Position numbers and translations under genes: made by a program. From positions 496,001 to 560,000 of the forward strand of contig NZ_JACBYW010000003.1 in NCBI RefSeq assembly GCF_013408175.1: 64,000 nucleotides of DNA. The letters are read 5' to 3'. The DNA is from Actinopolyspora biskrensis (GTDB lineage Bacteria; Actinomycetota; Actinomycetes; Mycobacteriales; Pseudonocardiaceae). Under the pieces are notes generated by a model, which was given only the letters and a program-made list of their open reading frames with translations, did not search any database and was not told the DNA's origin. Shown here in pieces: positions 17,936-25,793 of this stretch. Every line of letters starts with the position of its first letter. Position 1 is the first letter of the stretch.

Positions 17936-18649
17936 TCAGCGACGCTCGAATATCAGATCGTGCACCGCTCGCCCCTCGGAATGAGCACGTTCTTCGAACT
18001 TGGTGACCGGTCGCCACTCCGGACGCGGCGCCCAGCCACCGGGATGATCGGCGAAACCGTTGCGCAGTTCGGGCCGGGCGGTGCAGACCTCCATCATCTG
18101 CTCGGCGTAGTCCTGCCAGTCGGTCGCCAGGTGCAGCACTCCTCCTTCCCGCAGCCTCGAGGCCACCAGTTCGACGAACTCGGGCTGAACCAGCCGACGC
18201 TTGTGGTGACGTTTTTTGGGCCAGGGGTCGGGAAAGAAGATCCGCACCTCCGCCAGCGACCCCGGAGGCATGTGCTCGCGCAACAGCACGGTCGCGTCAC
18301 CGCGCAGCAGGCGGAGATTGTCGATTCCCATTTTCTCGGCACGCAGGAGCAACTGCGCCAACCCCGGCTTGTACACCTCAACCGCGAGGTGGTCGAGATC
18401 CGGCCGGGCTGCGGCCAGTTCCGCTGTCGTCTCCCCCATGCCGGAGCCGATCTCCAGAACCAGCGGCGCGGAGCGGCCGAACCAACCGGTCGTGTCCAGT
18501 GACCCCTCGGGAAGTTCGGACACCTCACAGCCGAACTCGTCCCAATACCGGTCCCAGGCACGTTGTTGCCCGGCTGTCATCCGTTCACCGCGCCGCACGT
18601 AGCTGACAACCGTACGCCGATGGGGAACCTGCTGGTCGGAAGCACTCAC
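17936..18649 (-). CDS. trmB: tRNA (guanine-N7-)-methyltransferase
   Basis: TrmB methylates G46 in the tRNA variable loop using SAM. The 237-residue protein has the SAM motif LVLEIGSGMGETTAELA, the TrmB signature VRIFFPDPWPKKRHHKRRLV and the C-terminal TKFEERAHSEGRAVHDLIFER. The start is GTG. It is followed on the same strand by noncoding sequence with repeat B and preceded by an unrelated gene. Confidence 0.96.
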   Translation of the reverse strand: MSASDQQVPHRRTVVSYVRRGERMTAGQQRAWDRYWDEFGCEVSELPEGSLDTTGWFGRSAPLVLEIGSGMGETTAELAAARPDLDHLAVEVYKPGLAQLLLRAEKMGIDNLRLLRGDATVLLREHMPPGSLAEVRIFFPDPWPKKRHHKRRLVQPEFVELVASRLREGGVLHLATDWQDYAEQMMEVCTARPELRNGFADHPGGWAPRPEWRPVTKFEERAHSEGRAVHDLIFERR

Positions 18650-18756
18650 GGGAGGTCAGTATCGCAAACTCGACTCCGGTCTCCGAGTTCGACCAGCACT
18701 GCCGGGCATCCGATCACCCTTCGAACAGCCCGGCCGAACTCGCCGTCCGCAATGGA

Positions 18757-19329
18757 TCACCAGGACTCGATGCGCGGAAGGAACCCGGACAGCCCGTCGA
18801 TCCCCGGCTCGGGAACCGGGACCGTTCTACCGCTGTCCACCTGGGCCGGGACGATGTTGAGCCATCCCGGGTGCTGGTCCGTCAGCGTGACGGTGGTCGG
18901 GACGGTCATCGGCGGGCGATCGGAGGGAGTGTACTCCCAGTAACCTATCTCACCCGCCGTCGACCACGGCACGAAGATCCAGCCCCGCCGCTTGCTCAAC
19001 AGGGAGTGCACGGCGTCCTCGAATTCGAAGCCCTCCGCGCGCGTGGAGATCTGGCCCCGCTCCAAGGCGCGCAACCACCAGGGAACCGGTAGTCGCCCTG
19101 CCGAACCGTCGAGTCGCCGGAACAGCTCGAGCACGTGTCCTTCCGGTGCGGTGTGCACCCACCCGCACCGCACCGATGCCGGCGAGGTGGCCTCGTCCGC
19201 GGACGGGACCGGCTCGGTAGCCAGTGACCACTCCAGGCGAGGTATCGGAATCAGCCGTACATCGTTTTCCTCGTCCTCGCTCACCTCCGCTTTTTGCTCA
19301 TGCGACGAAAACTCACTCGAAAGAACCAC
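18757..19329 (-). CDS. Hypothetical protein
   Basis: The 190-residue soluble protein has an acidic N-terminus (SEDEENDVRLIPIPRLEW) and aromatic-rich stretches (LPVPWWLRAL, GWIFVPWSTAGEIGYWEYT). No signal, membrane helix or recognised domain was found. The GTG start at 19329 is supported by GGAGGAAGG just upstream. Codon use matches its neighbours. Function unknown. Confidence 0.65.
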   Translation of the reverse strand: MVLSSEFSSHEQKAEVSEDEENDVRLIPIPRLEWSLATEPVPSADEATSPASVRCGWVHTAPEGHVLELFRRLDGSAGRLPVPWWLRALERGQISTRAEGFEFEDAVHSLLSKRRGWIFVPWSTAGEIGYWEYTPSDRPPMTVPTTVTLTDQHPGWLNIVPAQVDSGRTVPVPEPGIDGLSGFLPRIESW

Positions 19330-19606
19330 AATTCACCTTCCTCCGCGAGCACCGCGAGAGGGTCTGACGAACACTCGCGGCAAGCACCCCCAGGGGATGC
19401 GCCCCGGAAACGGCGCTGGTTCGGGATCGCACCACTCACTTTACGAACTACCACGGACACAAGAGGTAAACACAACCTCTCGAACCGCGGCCCCACCCTC
19501 ACGCATGGGGGCCATCGATAGTAGCGCAGAACCAATCGAACCGTAATCACAGCAGCGCGCACAGTGCTCGCCGAGGTTCTCCGTCGCGGTTGTCCCAGTG
19601 GCCGCG

Positions 19607-19693
19607 CGGTTCGGGCGAGCAACCGCTCGGTTTGGCCGGTATTCGGGCAAGCGGCGAAACCGCTTGCCGCCACCTGCGCAACCGACACCGCCG
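19607..19693 (+). repeat. Dispersed intergenic repeat, family 1, copy C
   Basis: GGTTCGGGCGAGCAACCGCT is followed by a perfect 7-bp hairpin CAAGCGGCGAAACCGCTTG and CAACCGACACCGCCG. The same blocks occur in copies A and B. It lies in the gene-free stretch 19330-20274. Confidence 0.65.
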
Positions 19694-19849
19694 GGGTGTC
19701 TCAGGCGCGGGTCTCGCGAGGACAGCCGGCGCGTGGCCACAGGTTCCTGCTCGATGTGGGCGGATCCCGCAGCGAGCCCCCGACCGGGGTTCCCCACCCA
19801 CGCGGCCGAGCAAACCAACCCGCGCGAGCTCCCGGGTACTCGGTCGGCG

Positions 19850-19880
19850 GAACCTCCCGCGGGCTCGCGAGTTGGCGCCC
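19850..19880 (+). repeat. Dispersed intergenic repeat, family 2, copy 2
   Basis: Contains GGCGGAACCTCCCGCGGGCT, the core shared with copies at 24072, 46765 and 47881. Part of the gene-free stretch 19330-20274, in which nothing else was recognised apart from repeat C and the RNA candidate. Confidence 0.5.
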
Positions 19881-20045
19881 CGGCCTCGGGTGGTGACCCA
19901 CGGGTCGCGCCGGACAGCGGACTTCGGCGCGTAGCTGTCGCCGGGCGAAGAGTTGCGCGCGCTCGACACCGGGCGTGCGTGCTCGAATTCCGCGGTGATC
20001 GGCCGATGGACGGGGTTGCGCGGCGAAGCCCCACCAGAAGTGATC

Positions 20046-20274
20046 AGGGCCAGGGCCGTCCCCCGAATGACAGCCCTGGCCCTCCCCCGTCCCGACCGTT
20101 AGGCACCCCCGAAGCGCCCGTACAGCCGGTCGATCCGGTTGTGCCAGGACTCACCCCGACAGAGTGCACAGCGGATCGTTACGCCTGTAGTGGTCCCTCT
20201 CGGACCAGTTACCGTGATCTTATCGGCCGGGGTGAGCAGTCTCTCCCCCGGGATCGGTAACAGCGCGGAGTCAC
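20046..20274 (+). ncRNA. Candidate structured RNA or 5' leader
   Basis: Several nested helices can be drawn. (1) Perfect 11-bp stem 20046-20056 / 20073-20083. (2) GGCAC/GTGCC at about 20102/20139 enclosing CCGGTCGATCCGG. (3) TGGTCC-CTCTC-GGACCA at about 20190-20206. (4) GTTACCGTGATC (about 20207) pairs with GATCGGTAAC (20252-20261) around an inner CCGGGG/CCCCGG stem. GCGGAG and an ATG follow at once. It matches no riboswitch I know. It could also be a terminator plus chance pairing in GC-rich DNA. Confidence 0.35.
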
Positions 20275-20406
20275 ATGGAGAGCTTTGTTTTTCCTTCGCG
20301 TGAAATGTTCACCCGAACAGACGTATTGCACATTCGTTCGAGTAACCGCCTGATGACAAAACGGTCGAAGTTCGGGTTTTCCTCACCCGAGGGAAGGAAA
20401 AACTGA
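20275..20406 (+). CDS. Possible 43-aa basic peptide
   Basis: An ATG at 20275, 4 nt after GCGGAG, opens a 43-residue frame (MESFVFPSREMFTRTDVLHI...) rich in Arg, Lys and Ser, ending at the TGA at 20404-20406. The DNA is clearly lower in GC than its surroundings and follows the structured region above. It resembles no known family. It may be a leader peptide or a chance frame in an AT-richer spacer. Confidence 0.25.
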   Translation: MESFVFPSREMFTRTDVLHIRSSNRLMTKRSKFGFSSPEGRKN

Positions 20407-20415
20407 CGGTGGTGC

Positions 20416-21165
20416 TCACGCGTCACGCTTGCGAACCGTGACCAAGGCCACCACGAGCAGAACCAACGTGATGGCGAGGAAGTAGACCAGCGAGGCCCAC
20501 GGTCCGATCGGCATCTCGGAGACGGGCTGACTCATCATGGAGTCCCCACCTCCGCGCATGAACCTGAACGCCGCGGCGAACGGCAACCACTGGTAGATGT
20601 CGTCCCCGATGGTGGGCAGCAGCTGGATCAACGACTCGGCCAGCAGCACCCAGATCATGACCAGCGTCACCGCACCGGCCGTCTGGCGTACCAGCGCACC
20701 GACGGAAAGGGCGAAGACCGCGGCACCCGCGAACACCAGCCCCACTCCGGCGACCTGCCGCCATTCGGCCGCCGTGTCCAGCACCAGAGCCTGGTCCGAG
20801 GTGAGCAGCCACCCCGCGGCCCACGAACCGAAGGCGGCCAGCTCTCCGATCAGGAAGGCCAGCACCGCCACCACGGAGGTCTTGGCCAGCATGACGGCCA
20901 CGCGGTTGGGCATCGCCTGGAAGGTCGCCCGGATGGTCCCGAACCGGTACTCGGTGGTCACGGCCAGCGCCGCCATCACCATGACCACGATGAGCCCGAA
21001 CTGGGCGCCCCGCTGGGTCATCCCGACGCTCATCGGGGCCGTGTCCTGGACCTGGGACGCGAACATCGCGGCGAACCCGATGGTCAGCCCCAATGCCGTG
21101 ACTATGCACCACCACGGGGACCGGGTGGAGAAAAGCTTCATACGTTCGACTGAGATCAATGTCAT
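20416..21165 (-). CDS. ABC-2 type transporter permease
   Basis: The 249-residue protein has about six membrane helices and the ABC-2 pattern TTEYRFGTIRATFQAMPNR after helix 2, ending with the basic tail TVRKRDA. It pairs with the ATPase gene upstream on the same strand (131 bp away). Such pairs usually export antibiotics, peptides or lipids, or act in envelope stress; the substrate is unknown. Confidence 0.88.
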   Translation of the reverse strand: MTLISVERMKLFSTRSPWWCIVTALGLTIGFAAMFASQVQDTAPMSVGMTQRGAQFGLIVVMVMAALAVTTEYRFGTIRATFQAMPNRVAVMLAKTSVVAVLAFLIGELAAFGSWAAGWLLTSDQALVLDTAAEWRQVAGVGLVFAGAAVFALSVGALVRQTAGAVTLVMIWVLLAESLIQLLPTIGDDIYQWLPFAAAFRFMRGGGDSMMSQPVSEMPIGPWASLVYFLAITLVLLVVALVTVRKRDA

Positions 21166-21296
21166 ACGAAAATCCCGTTGGAAAGGTGTGGGCCGGCAGT
21201 TCGCTGCGCGAACCCGAACCGCCGCCCCGTGAACGAGTGAACTGTGGATCGGCGAAACCGGACCGGTGGCGAGTCGGCCACCGGCTCAGCTCCGCT

Positions 21297-22268
21297 TCAT
21301 TTGTCGGCCGCCGCGAGCGCCCCGTCGCCCGCGTCCCCCGGGAGAGCGGATTCCGGTGATCCGGTGCGGTACTCCACGTCCTGCCCGGTGATCCGCATGA
21401 ACGCGTCCTCGAGCGAACCGCGCTGAGCGGACAGCTCGTGCAGCACGAAACCGTGCCCCGCCGCGAGCTCGCCGATCCGCTCGGTGGTGGAGTCGGAGAC
21501 GAGCAGGCTGTCGGGCTCACGGGAGTCCGGGGGCGCCACCGCCATCCCCTGCGCGGTCAGCACCTCCCGCAACCGTTCCGCCTGGGGAGCACGGACCTTG
21601 ACGGAGGAGCTGCTGGTGCTGTCCACGAACTCCTCGGTGGTGCACTGGGTGATGAGCCTCCCGCGGCCGACCACCACCAGCTCCTCGGCCGTCTGCGCCA
21701 TCTCGGAGAGCAGATGACTGGAAACCAGGACGGTACGTCCCTCGGCGGCCAGCCGTTGCATGAACCGGCGGATCCAGTTGATGCCCTCGGGGTCCAAGCC
21801 GTTCACCGGTTCGTCGAACATCAGGATGTCCGGGTCGCCGAGCAGAGCCGTCGCGATCCCGAGACGCTGGGACATGCCGAGCGAGAAACCGCCGGCCTTG
21901 CGGCGTGCCACTTCGGTGAGCCCGACGGTGTCCAGCACCTCGTCCACTCGCTTCGTGGGGATTCCGTTGGAACGCGCCATCCACTTCAGGTGCGCGTACG
22001 CCGAACGGTTCGGGTGAACCCATTTCGCGTCCACCAGGGCTCCGACCGTGCGCAGCGGATTCCTCAGGTCGGTGTAGCGCTTGCCGTCGAAGAGGACCTC
22101 GCCCGCCGTGGGCCGGTCCAGTCCGAGCATCATGCGCATGGTGGTCGACTTGCCGGCGCCGTTCGGACCGAGAAAACCGGTCACCTTGCCGGGTTTGACG
22201 GTGAACGACAGATCGTTCACCGCGACCGTCGAACCGTAGCGTTTGGTGAGGCCCACAGCCTCGATCAT
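21297..22268 (-). CDS. ABC transporter ATP-binding protein (ABC-2 exporter)
   Basis: The 323-residue ATPase has Walker A GPNGAGKSTTMRMM, signature FSLGMSQRLGIATALL, Walker B ILMFDEPVNGLDPEG and switch His in VSSHLLSEM. A C-terminal extension (about 220-323) is common in bacitracin/daunorubicin-type exporters. The ATG at 22268 was chosen because AGGAGTGAAG lies directly before it and homology starts at MIEAVGLTKRYG. It drives the permease downstream. Confidence 0.94.
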   Translation of the reverse strand: MIEAVGLTKRYGSTVAVNDLSFTVKPGKVTGFLGPNGAGKSTTMRMMLGLDRPTAGEVLFDGKRYTDLRNPLRTVGALVDAKWVHPNRSAYAHLKWMARSNGIPTKRVDEVLDTVGLTEVARRKAGGFSLGMSQRLGIATALLGDPDILMFDEPVNGLDPEGINWIRRFMQRLAAEGRTVLVSSHLLSEMAQTAEELVVVGRGRLITQCTTEEFVDSTSSSSVKVRAPQAERLREVLTAQGMAVAPPDSREPDSLLVSDSTTERIGELAAGHGFVLHELSAQRGSLEDAFMRITGQDVEYRTGSPESALPGDAGDGALAAADK

Positions 22269-22372
22269 CTTCACTCCTGGACGGACTCGGTGACGGCCGG
22301 AACGAACGATCCGAGTTCCGGCCCCATGCCACACGCCAGGTTGCCCGACGATCGGGGGCGCGCGCGTCAACC

Positions 22373-22389
22373 TTCGGTCTAAAACCGAA
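22373..22389 (-). promoter_or_regulatory. Palindromic operator candidate upstream of the ABC exporter
   Basis: TTCGGTCTAAAACCGAA is a perfect 6-bp dyad with a 5-nt centre, about 105 bp upstream of the ATPase start in an AT-richer island of the 180-bp spacer. Its size suits a GntR- or TetR-type dimer. No regulator gene is adjacent. Confidence 0.4.
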
Positions 22390-22448
22390 TAGTCTTCAAG
22401 TCGTACTTCCGCCCCGGACACTCTCGGGGCGCGGCCAGGCCGGCGGGC

Positions 22449-23255
22449 TCAACCGAGCGGGAACCAGCGCTCCAGCGCCGTGACCAGACCGTCCTCGGTG
22501 ACCGCACCGGTCACCTCGTCGGCGGACAGCCGCACCGTGGCGGGAGCCTGCCCCATGGCCACCCCGTGCCGGGCCCAGTCCAGCATCCGGATGTCGTTGT
22601 CCCCGTCACCGACCGCGAGCGTGTCCTCGGAGCCCACCCCGAGTTCGACCCGCAACTTCTCCAGGGATGCGGCCTTGGTCACCCCGTCCGGGACGACCGT
22701 GACCCACGGTTCGTAGTGATCGATCGTGTAAATGCAGCCGGGCAGCTCCACCCCTTCCAACCTTCCCCACACCTCTGCGGGGGAGTGCCCGGCCCAGTTC
22801 GCGATGAACCGGGGGACGCGGCTCGCGAGCAGTTCGGGGACACCGCTGCGCCACTGGGGCCCGTGCAGCTCGCCCTCGGCGAAGGGCTCCGTGACCAGAC
22901 TTCCCGCACCGACCTGCTCAGCCGCGAACAACGCCCCCGGCAGCAGGAGGCTCAGCCGCTCGTGAACGGGCCGCGGGTCGAAGGTCTCCACCGAGACGTC
23001 CTCCCTCGTGGCGACGTCGACCCGGACAGCACCGTTGGAGCACAGGGCGTCCCCGGAGCTCATCCCCAGCTCGTCGAGCACGGGCAGGACTCCGAGCATG
23101 CTCCTGCCGGTGGCGACGACCACCTGAGCTTCCGCGGCCACTCGGGCCACGGCCTTCCGTACCGGCGCGGATATCGCCCGCGTGGCCGGATCGAGCATGG
23201 TCCCGTCCACGTCGAGCGCGACCAGACGCGGCTTCCAACTGGATGTTGCGGTCAC
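22449..23255 (-). CDS. HAD-superfamily hydrolase, Cof/YbiV-type (subfamily IIB)
   Basis: The 268-residue protein has motif I VALDVDGTMLDPATRAIS, motif II VVATGRSMLGV, a C2-type cap (about 85-180), motif III Lys in VTKAASLEKL and motif IV AVGDGDNDIRMLDWARHGVAMG. Members dephosphorylate sugar phosphates or flavin intermediates; the substrate is not predictable here. The start is GTG. It stands between the ABC exporter and a two-component system. Confidence 0.9.
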   Translation of the reverse strand: MTATSSWKPRLVALDVDGTMLDPATRAISAPVRKAVARVAAEAQVVVATGRSMLGVLPVLDELGMSSGDALCSNGAVRVDVATREDVSVETFDPRPVHERLSLLLPGALFAAEQVGAGSLVTEPFAEGELHGPQWRSGVPELLASRVPRFIANWAGHSPAEVWGRLEGVELPGCIYTIDHYEPWVTVVPDGVTKAASLEKLRVELGVGSEDTLAVGDGDNDIRMLDWARHGVAMGQAPATVRLSADEVTGAVTEDGLVTALERWFPLG

Positions 23256-23366
23256 ACCGGCAGCCTATCCATCACGCGCACCGCCGCAGCCGGAACGTGC
23301 GACGTCGCACGAAACGTGCCGAACAACCGCCCGGAGGGCCCCTGGCGAGACCCTCCGGAGGTGGAG

Positions 23367-24023
23367 CTACTCGCCACCGGGACGCACCAGACCGGTCTCG
23401 TAGGCGAGCACCACGGCCTGCACCCGGTCACGCAGTTCGAGCTTGGACAGCACACGCCCGATGTGGGTCTTCACGGTGGCCTCGGAGAGGTGCATGCGTT
23501 CGGCGATCTCGCCGTTGGACAGCCCCCGGGCCGTGTTGACCAGGACCTCGCGCTCGCGGTCGGTGAGCACTTCCAGCACGGAGTCGTCCCGGAGCTCACC
23601 CCCGGCCGCCCCGAGGAAGCGGTCCAGCAACCGCCTGGTCACGCTGGGCGAGACGACGGCGTCCCCCTCGTGCACGGAGCGCACGGCGGAAACCAGGTCG
23701 TCGGGCGGAGTGTCCTTGAGGAGGAAACCGCTCGCCCCGGCCCGCAGGGCGGACAAGGCGTAGTCGTCGAGATCGAAGGTGGTCATCACCAGCACCTTGG
23801 CCAGGTCCTCGCCCACTATGAGCTCGGTGGCGCGCACCCCGTCCGTCCCCGGCATCCGAACGTCCATGAGCACCACGTCAGGAGCGTGTTCGCGCGCCTT
23901 GTCCACCGCGGAGGCCCCGTCCTCGGCCTCGTCGACCACCTGCACGTCCTCCTGGGAGTCCAGCACCATGCGCAGGCCGACCCTCATGAGTTCCTGATCG
24001 TCGACCAGTACCACGCGAACCAT
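23367..24023 (-). CDS. NarL/FixJ-family response regulator
   Basis: The 218-residue regulator has a receiver domain with Asp54 in VLMDVRMPGTDG, VMTTFDLDDYALSALRAG and FLLKDTP, then a LuxR HTH (LTDREREVLVNTARG, ATVKTHIGRVLSKL) at about 150-212. The ATG at 24023 was chosen because upstream in-frame codons are Arg/Pro-rich filler. Its kinase lies upstream on the same strand, separated by 159 bp holding a family 2 repeat. Confidence 0.94.
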   Translation of the reverse strand: MVRVVLVDDQELMRVGLRMVLDSQEDVQVVDEAEDGASAVDKAREHAPDVVLMDVRMPGTDGVRATELIVGEDLAKVLVMTTFDLDDYALSALRAGASGFLLKDTPPDDLVSAVRSVHEGDAVVSPSVTRRLLDRFLGAAGGELRDDSVLEVLTDREREVLVNTARGLSNGEIAERMHLSEATVKTHIGRVLSKLELRDRVQAVVLAYETGLVRPGGE

Positions 24024-24071
24024 GCCGGTCAGCCTATACGCAGGACTCGGTCGTCCCGGTCCGCTCAGGGG

Positions 24072-24107
24072 TGCGGGTGGCGGAACCTCCCGGGGGCTCT
24101 CGCTCCG
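24072..24107 (+). repeat. Dispersed repeat, family 2, copy 1
   Basis: TGGCGGAACCTCCCGGGGGC then TCTCGCTCCGG. It is nearly identical to copy 3 at 46765, and both are preceded by CCGCTCAGG. It lies inside the spacer between a histidine kinase and its regulator, so it is probably transcribed. Confidence 0.6.
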
Positions 24108-24182
24108 GGAGCGGCCGTTCCGGCGCTGCCGCGCCGAGGAGCACCGGCGCGCCACCGGAGTCGAACGGGCGCAAGGCTTCGG

Positions 24183-25400
24183 CTACGGGTTCCCGGAGAC
24201 GGCTCGCTCCCCCTCCAGCGGGAGGTCGGCGCGCACGCACCAACCACCGTCGGCGTTCGGCCCCGCCTCGAGGTTCCCGCCGTAGACGGTGGCCCGTTCC
24301 CGCATCCCGATGACGCCGTTGCCCCCGGACGCCTGCGGAGCCAGCACACCGCGCGCCCCGCTGTCGGACACCTCGATGCGCATGCTGCTGCCCCCCTCCT
24401 CCAGCGACACCGTCGCCGTCGCGTTCCACCCCGCGTGCTTGAGCACGTTGGTCAACGACTCCTGCACGATGCGGTAGATGGCCAGCCCCGGTCCGGTCGG
24501 GACCCGATCCAGCTCCCCGTTGATCCGCAGGGTCACCGGCAGTCCCAGCGCACGAACGCGTTCCACGAGGTCGCGGACACCGTTCACACCGGGCTGGGGG
24601 GAGCGACCCCCGGTGTCGTCCCGCTCCTCCGGGTGGCGCAGCACGTGGAGCAGGCTCCGCAACTCGTTCAGGGCGTCCCTGCCGGTGTTCCCTATGGTCT
24701 CCAGAGCCTGCTCCGCCAGCTCCGGTTTCCGCCGAACGGCGTAGGTGGCGCCGTCGGCGTGGGTGACCATCACGCTCACCGAGTGCGCGAGCACGTCGTG
24801 CAGCTCCCTGGCTATGCGGTTGCGCTCCTCGGCCACCGCGATCCTGGCCTGCTGGTCCTGTTCGAACTCCAGGCTGCGCAGCCTGCTCTCCGTCGCTTCC
24901 TGGTACGCCCTGCGCGCGCCGACGTACTCGCCCAGCACCCAGCAGAACCCGAGTTCGAGCCCCAGCTGGATCGCGAAGAACACGAGGGGCGTTCCCACGT
25001 GGGGCTCGCTGAGCAGCGCAGGCGGAACCAGCCACGTCACGGCGACGCCGCAGGCATAGCACGCGGCCGCGCTCCTGCCCACGTAGGCGACCAGGGTGTA
25101 CAGCATGATCAGCGCCGCGAAGGCGGCCGGGCGGGTGACCATGTCCTGCTGCGTGACCAGCTGCACCAGCAGGCCGAGCAGCATCAGGTAGGCGACCGGC
25201 ACCGGCAGGGTCCTCCGCAGCACCAGCGGGAGGACCAGCAGCACCCCGGCGAGCACGTCCCAGAACGGGGCGGGGGAGTCGGCGACGGTGTCGCCGAGCG
25301 TGCCGCGCATGATCTCGGCCAGCAGCACCAACAGCATCAGCGTGCTGTCCCCCGCGCTCGGGTGGGCGCGCATCCACAGGCTCAGTCTCCGCACGTCCAC
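24183..25400 (-). CDS. NarL-type sensor histidine kinase (DesK-like)
   Basis: The 405-residue kinase has four to five membrane helices (about 20-165), a short coiled linker (EATESRLRSLEFEQDQQARI), HisKA_3 box RIARELHDVLAHSVSVM with His201, N box VQESLTNVLKHAG and G box GGNGVIGMRERATVYGG. The start is GTG at 25400. It is partnered with the regulator at 23367-24023. The signal is unknown. Confidence 0.92.
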   Translation of the reverse strand: MDVRRLSLWMRAHPSAGDSTLMLLVLLAEIMRGTLGDTVADSPAPFWDVLAGVLLVLPLVLRRTLPVPVAYLMLLGLLVQLVTQQDMVTRPAAFAALIMLYTLVAYVGRSAAACYACGVAVTWLVPPALLSEPHVGTPLVFFAIQLGLELGFCWVLGEYVGARRAYQEATESRLRSLEFEQDQQARIAVAEERNRIARELHDVLAHSVSVMVTHADGATYAVRRKPELAEQALETIGNTGRDALNELRSLLHVLRHPEERDDTGGRSPQPGVNGVRDLVERVRALGLPVTLRINGELDRVPTGPGLAIYRIVQESLTNVLKHAGWNATATVSLEEGGSSMRIEVSDSGARGVLAPQASGGNGVIGMRERATVYGGNLEAGPNADGGWCVRADLPLEGERAVSGNP

Positions 25401-25793
25401 CCACGGTAGCCCGTTGCGCTGTCCGGACGCGTCGTTCCGCGGCCGAGACCCCTGTCATACCGGAGCAGGGCGGACCGCGCGCCCTCTCGGGGGCGACGTC
25501 CCGCCCGGCTTCCGCTCGTCCGAGCGGGTTCCGAGCAGCGCTCCCTCACCCGGCTCAGTGATATTTCGCCCCCGGTCGGCGCCGTACGGCCGTTCGGACT
25601 CCCCGAACTGCTCCTGGCGGAGCATTCTCGCCCGACGGTGTTGACGCGGGGTGTGTTCTGCGACACCAATGTTCGTTGATGGTGACTGACGTCCGGTTGT
25701 GTTCTTCTCTGTTGCCGAATGTGCTCCCGCGTCCCACGGCCGCGGCGACCGCTCACCGGGCGAGAGCCACCTGATGTCGTGCGAGGAGGATCG
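25401..25793 (+). other. Gene-free divergent promoter region
   Basis: 393 bp between the divergent kinase and glycosidase genes. A possible TTGACG (-35) lies near 25640, and a short dyad GGTGT/ACACC flanks GTTCTGCG near 25650. Neither is strong. No gene or repeat was recognised. Confidence 0.35.

Noticed and set aside
20041-20275. 6C RNA, SRP RNA, RNase P RNA, ydaO or cobalamin riboswitch
   Set aside because: The conserved loops and cores of these classes are not present; loops have at most five consecutive C.
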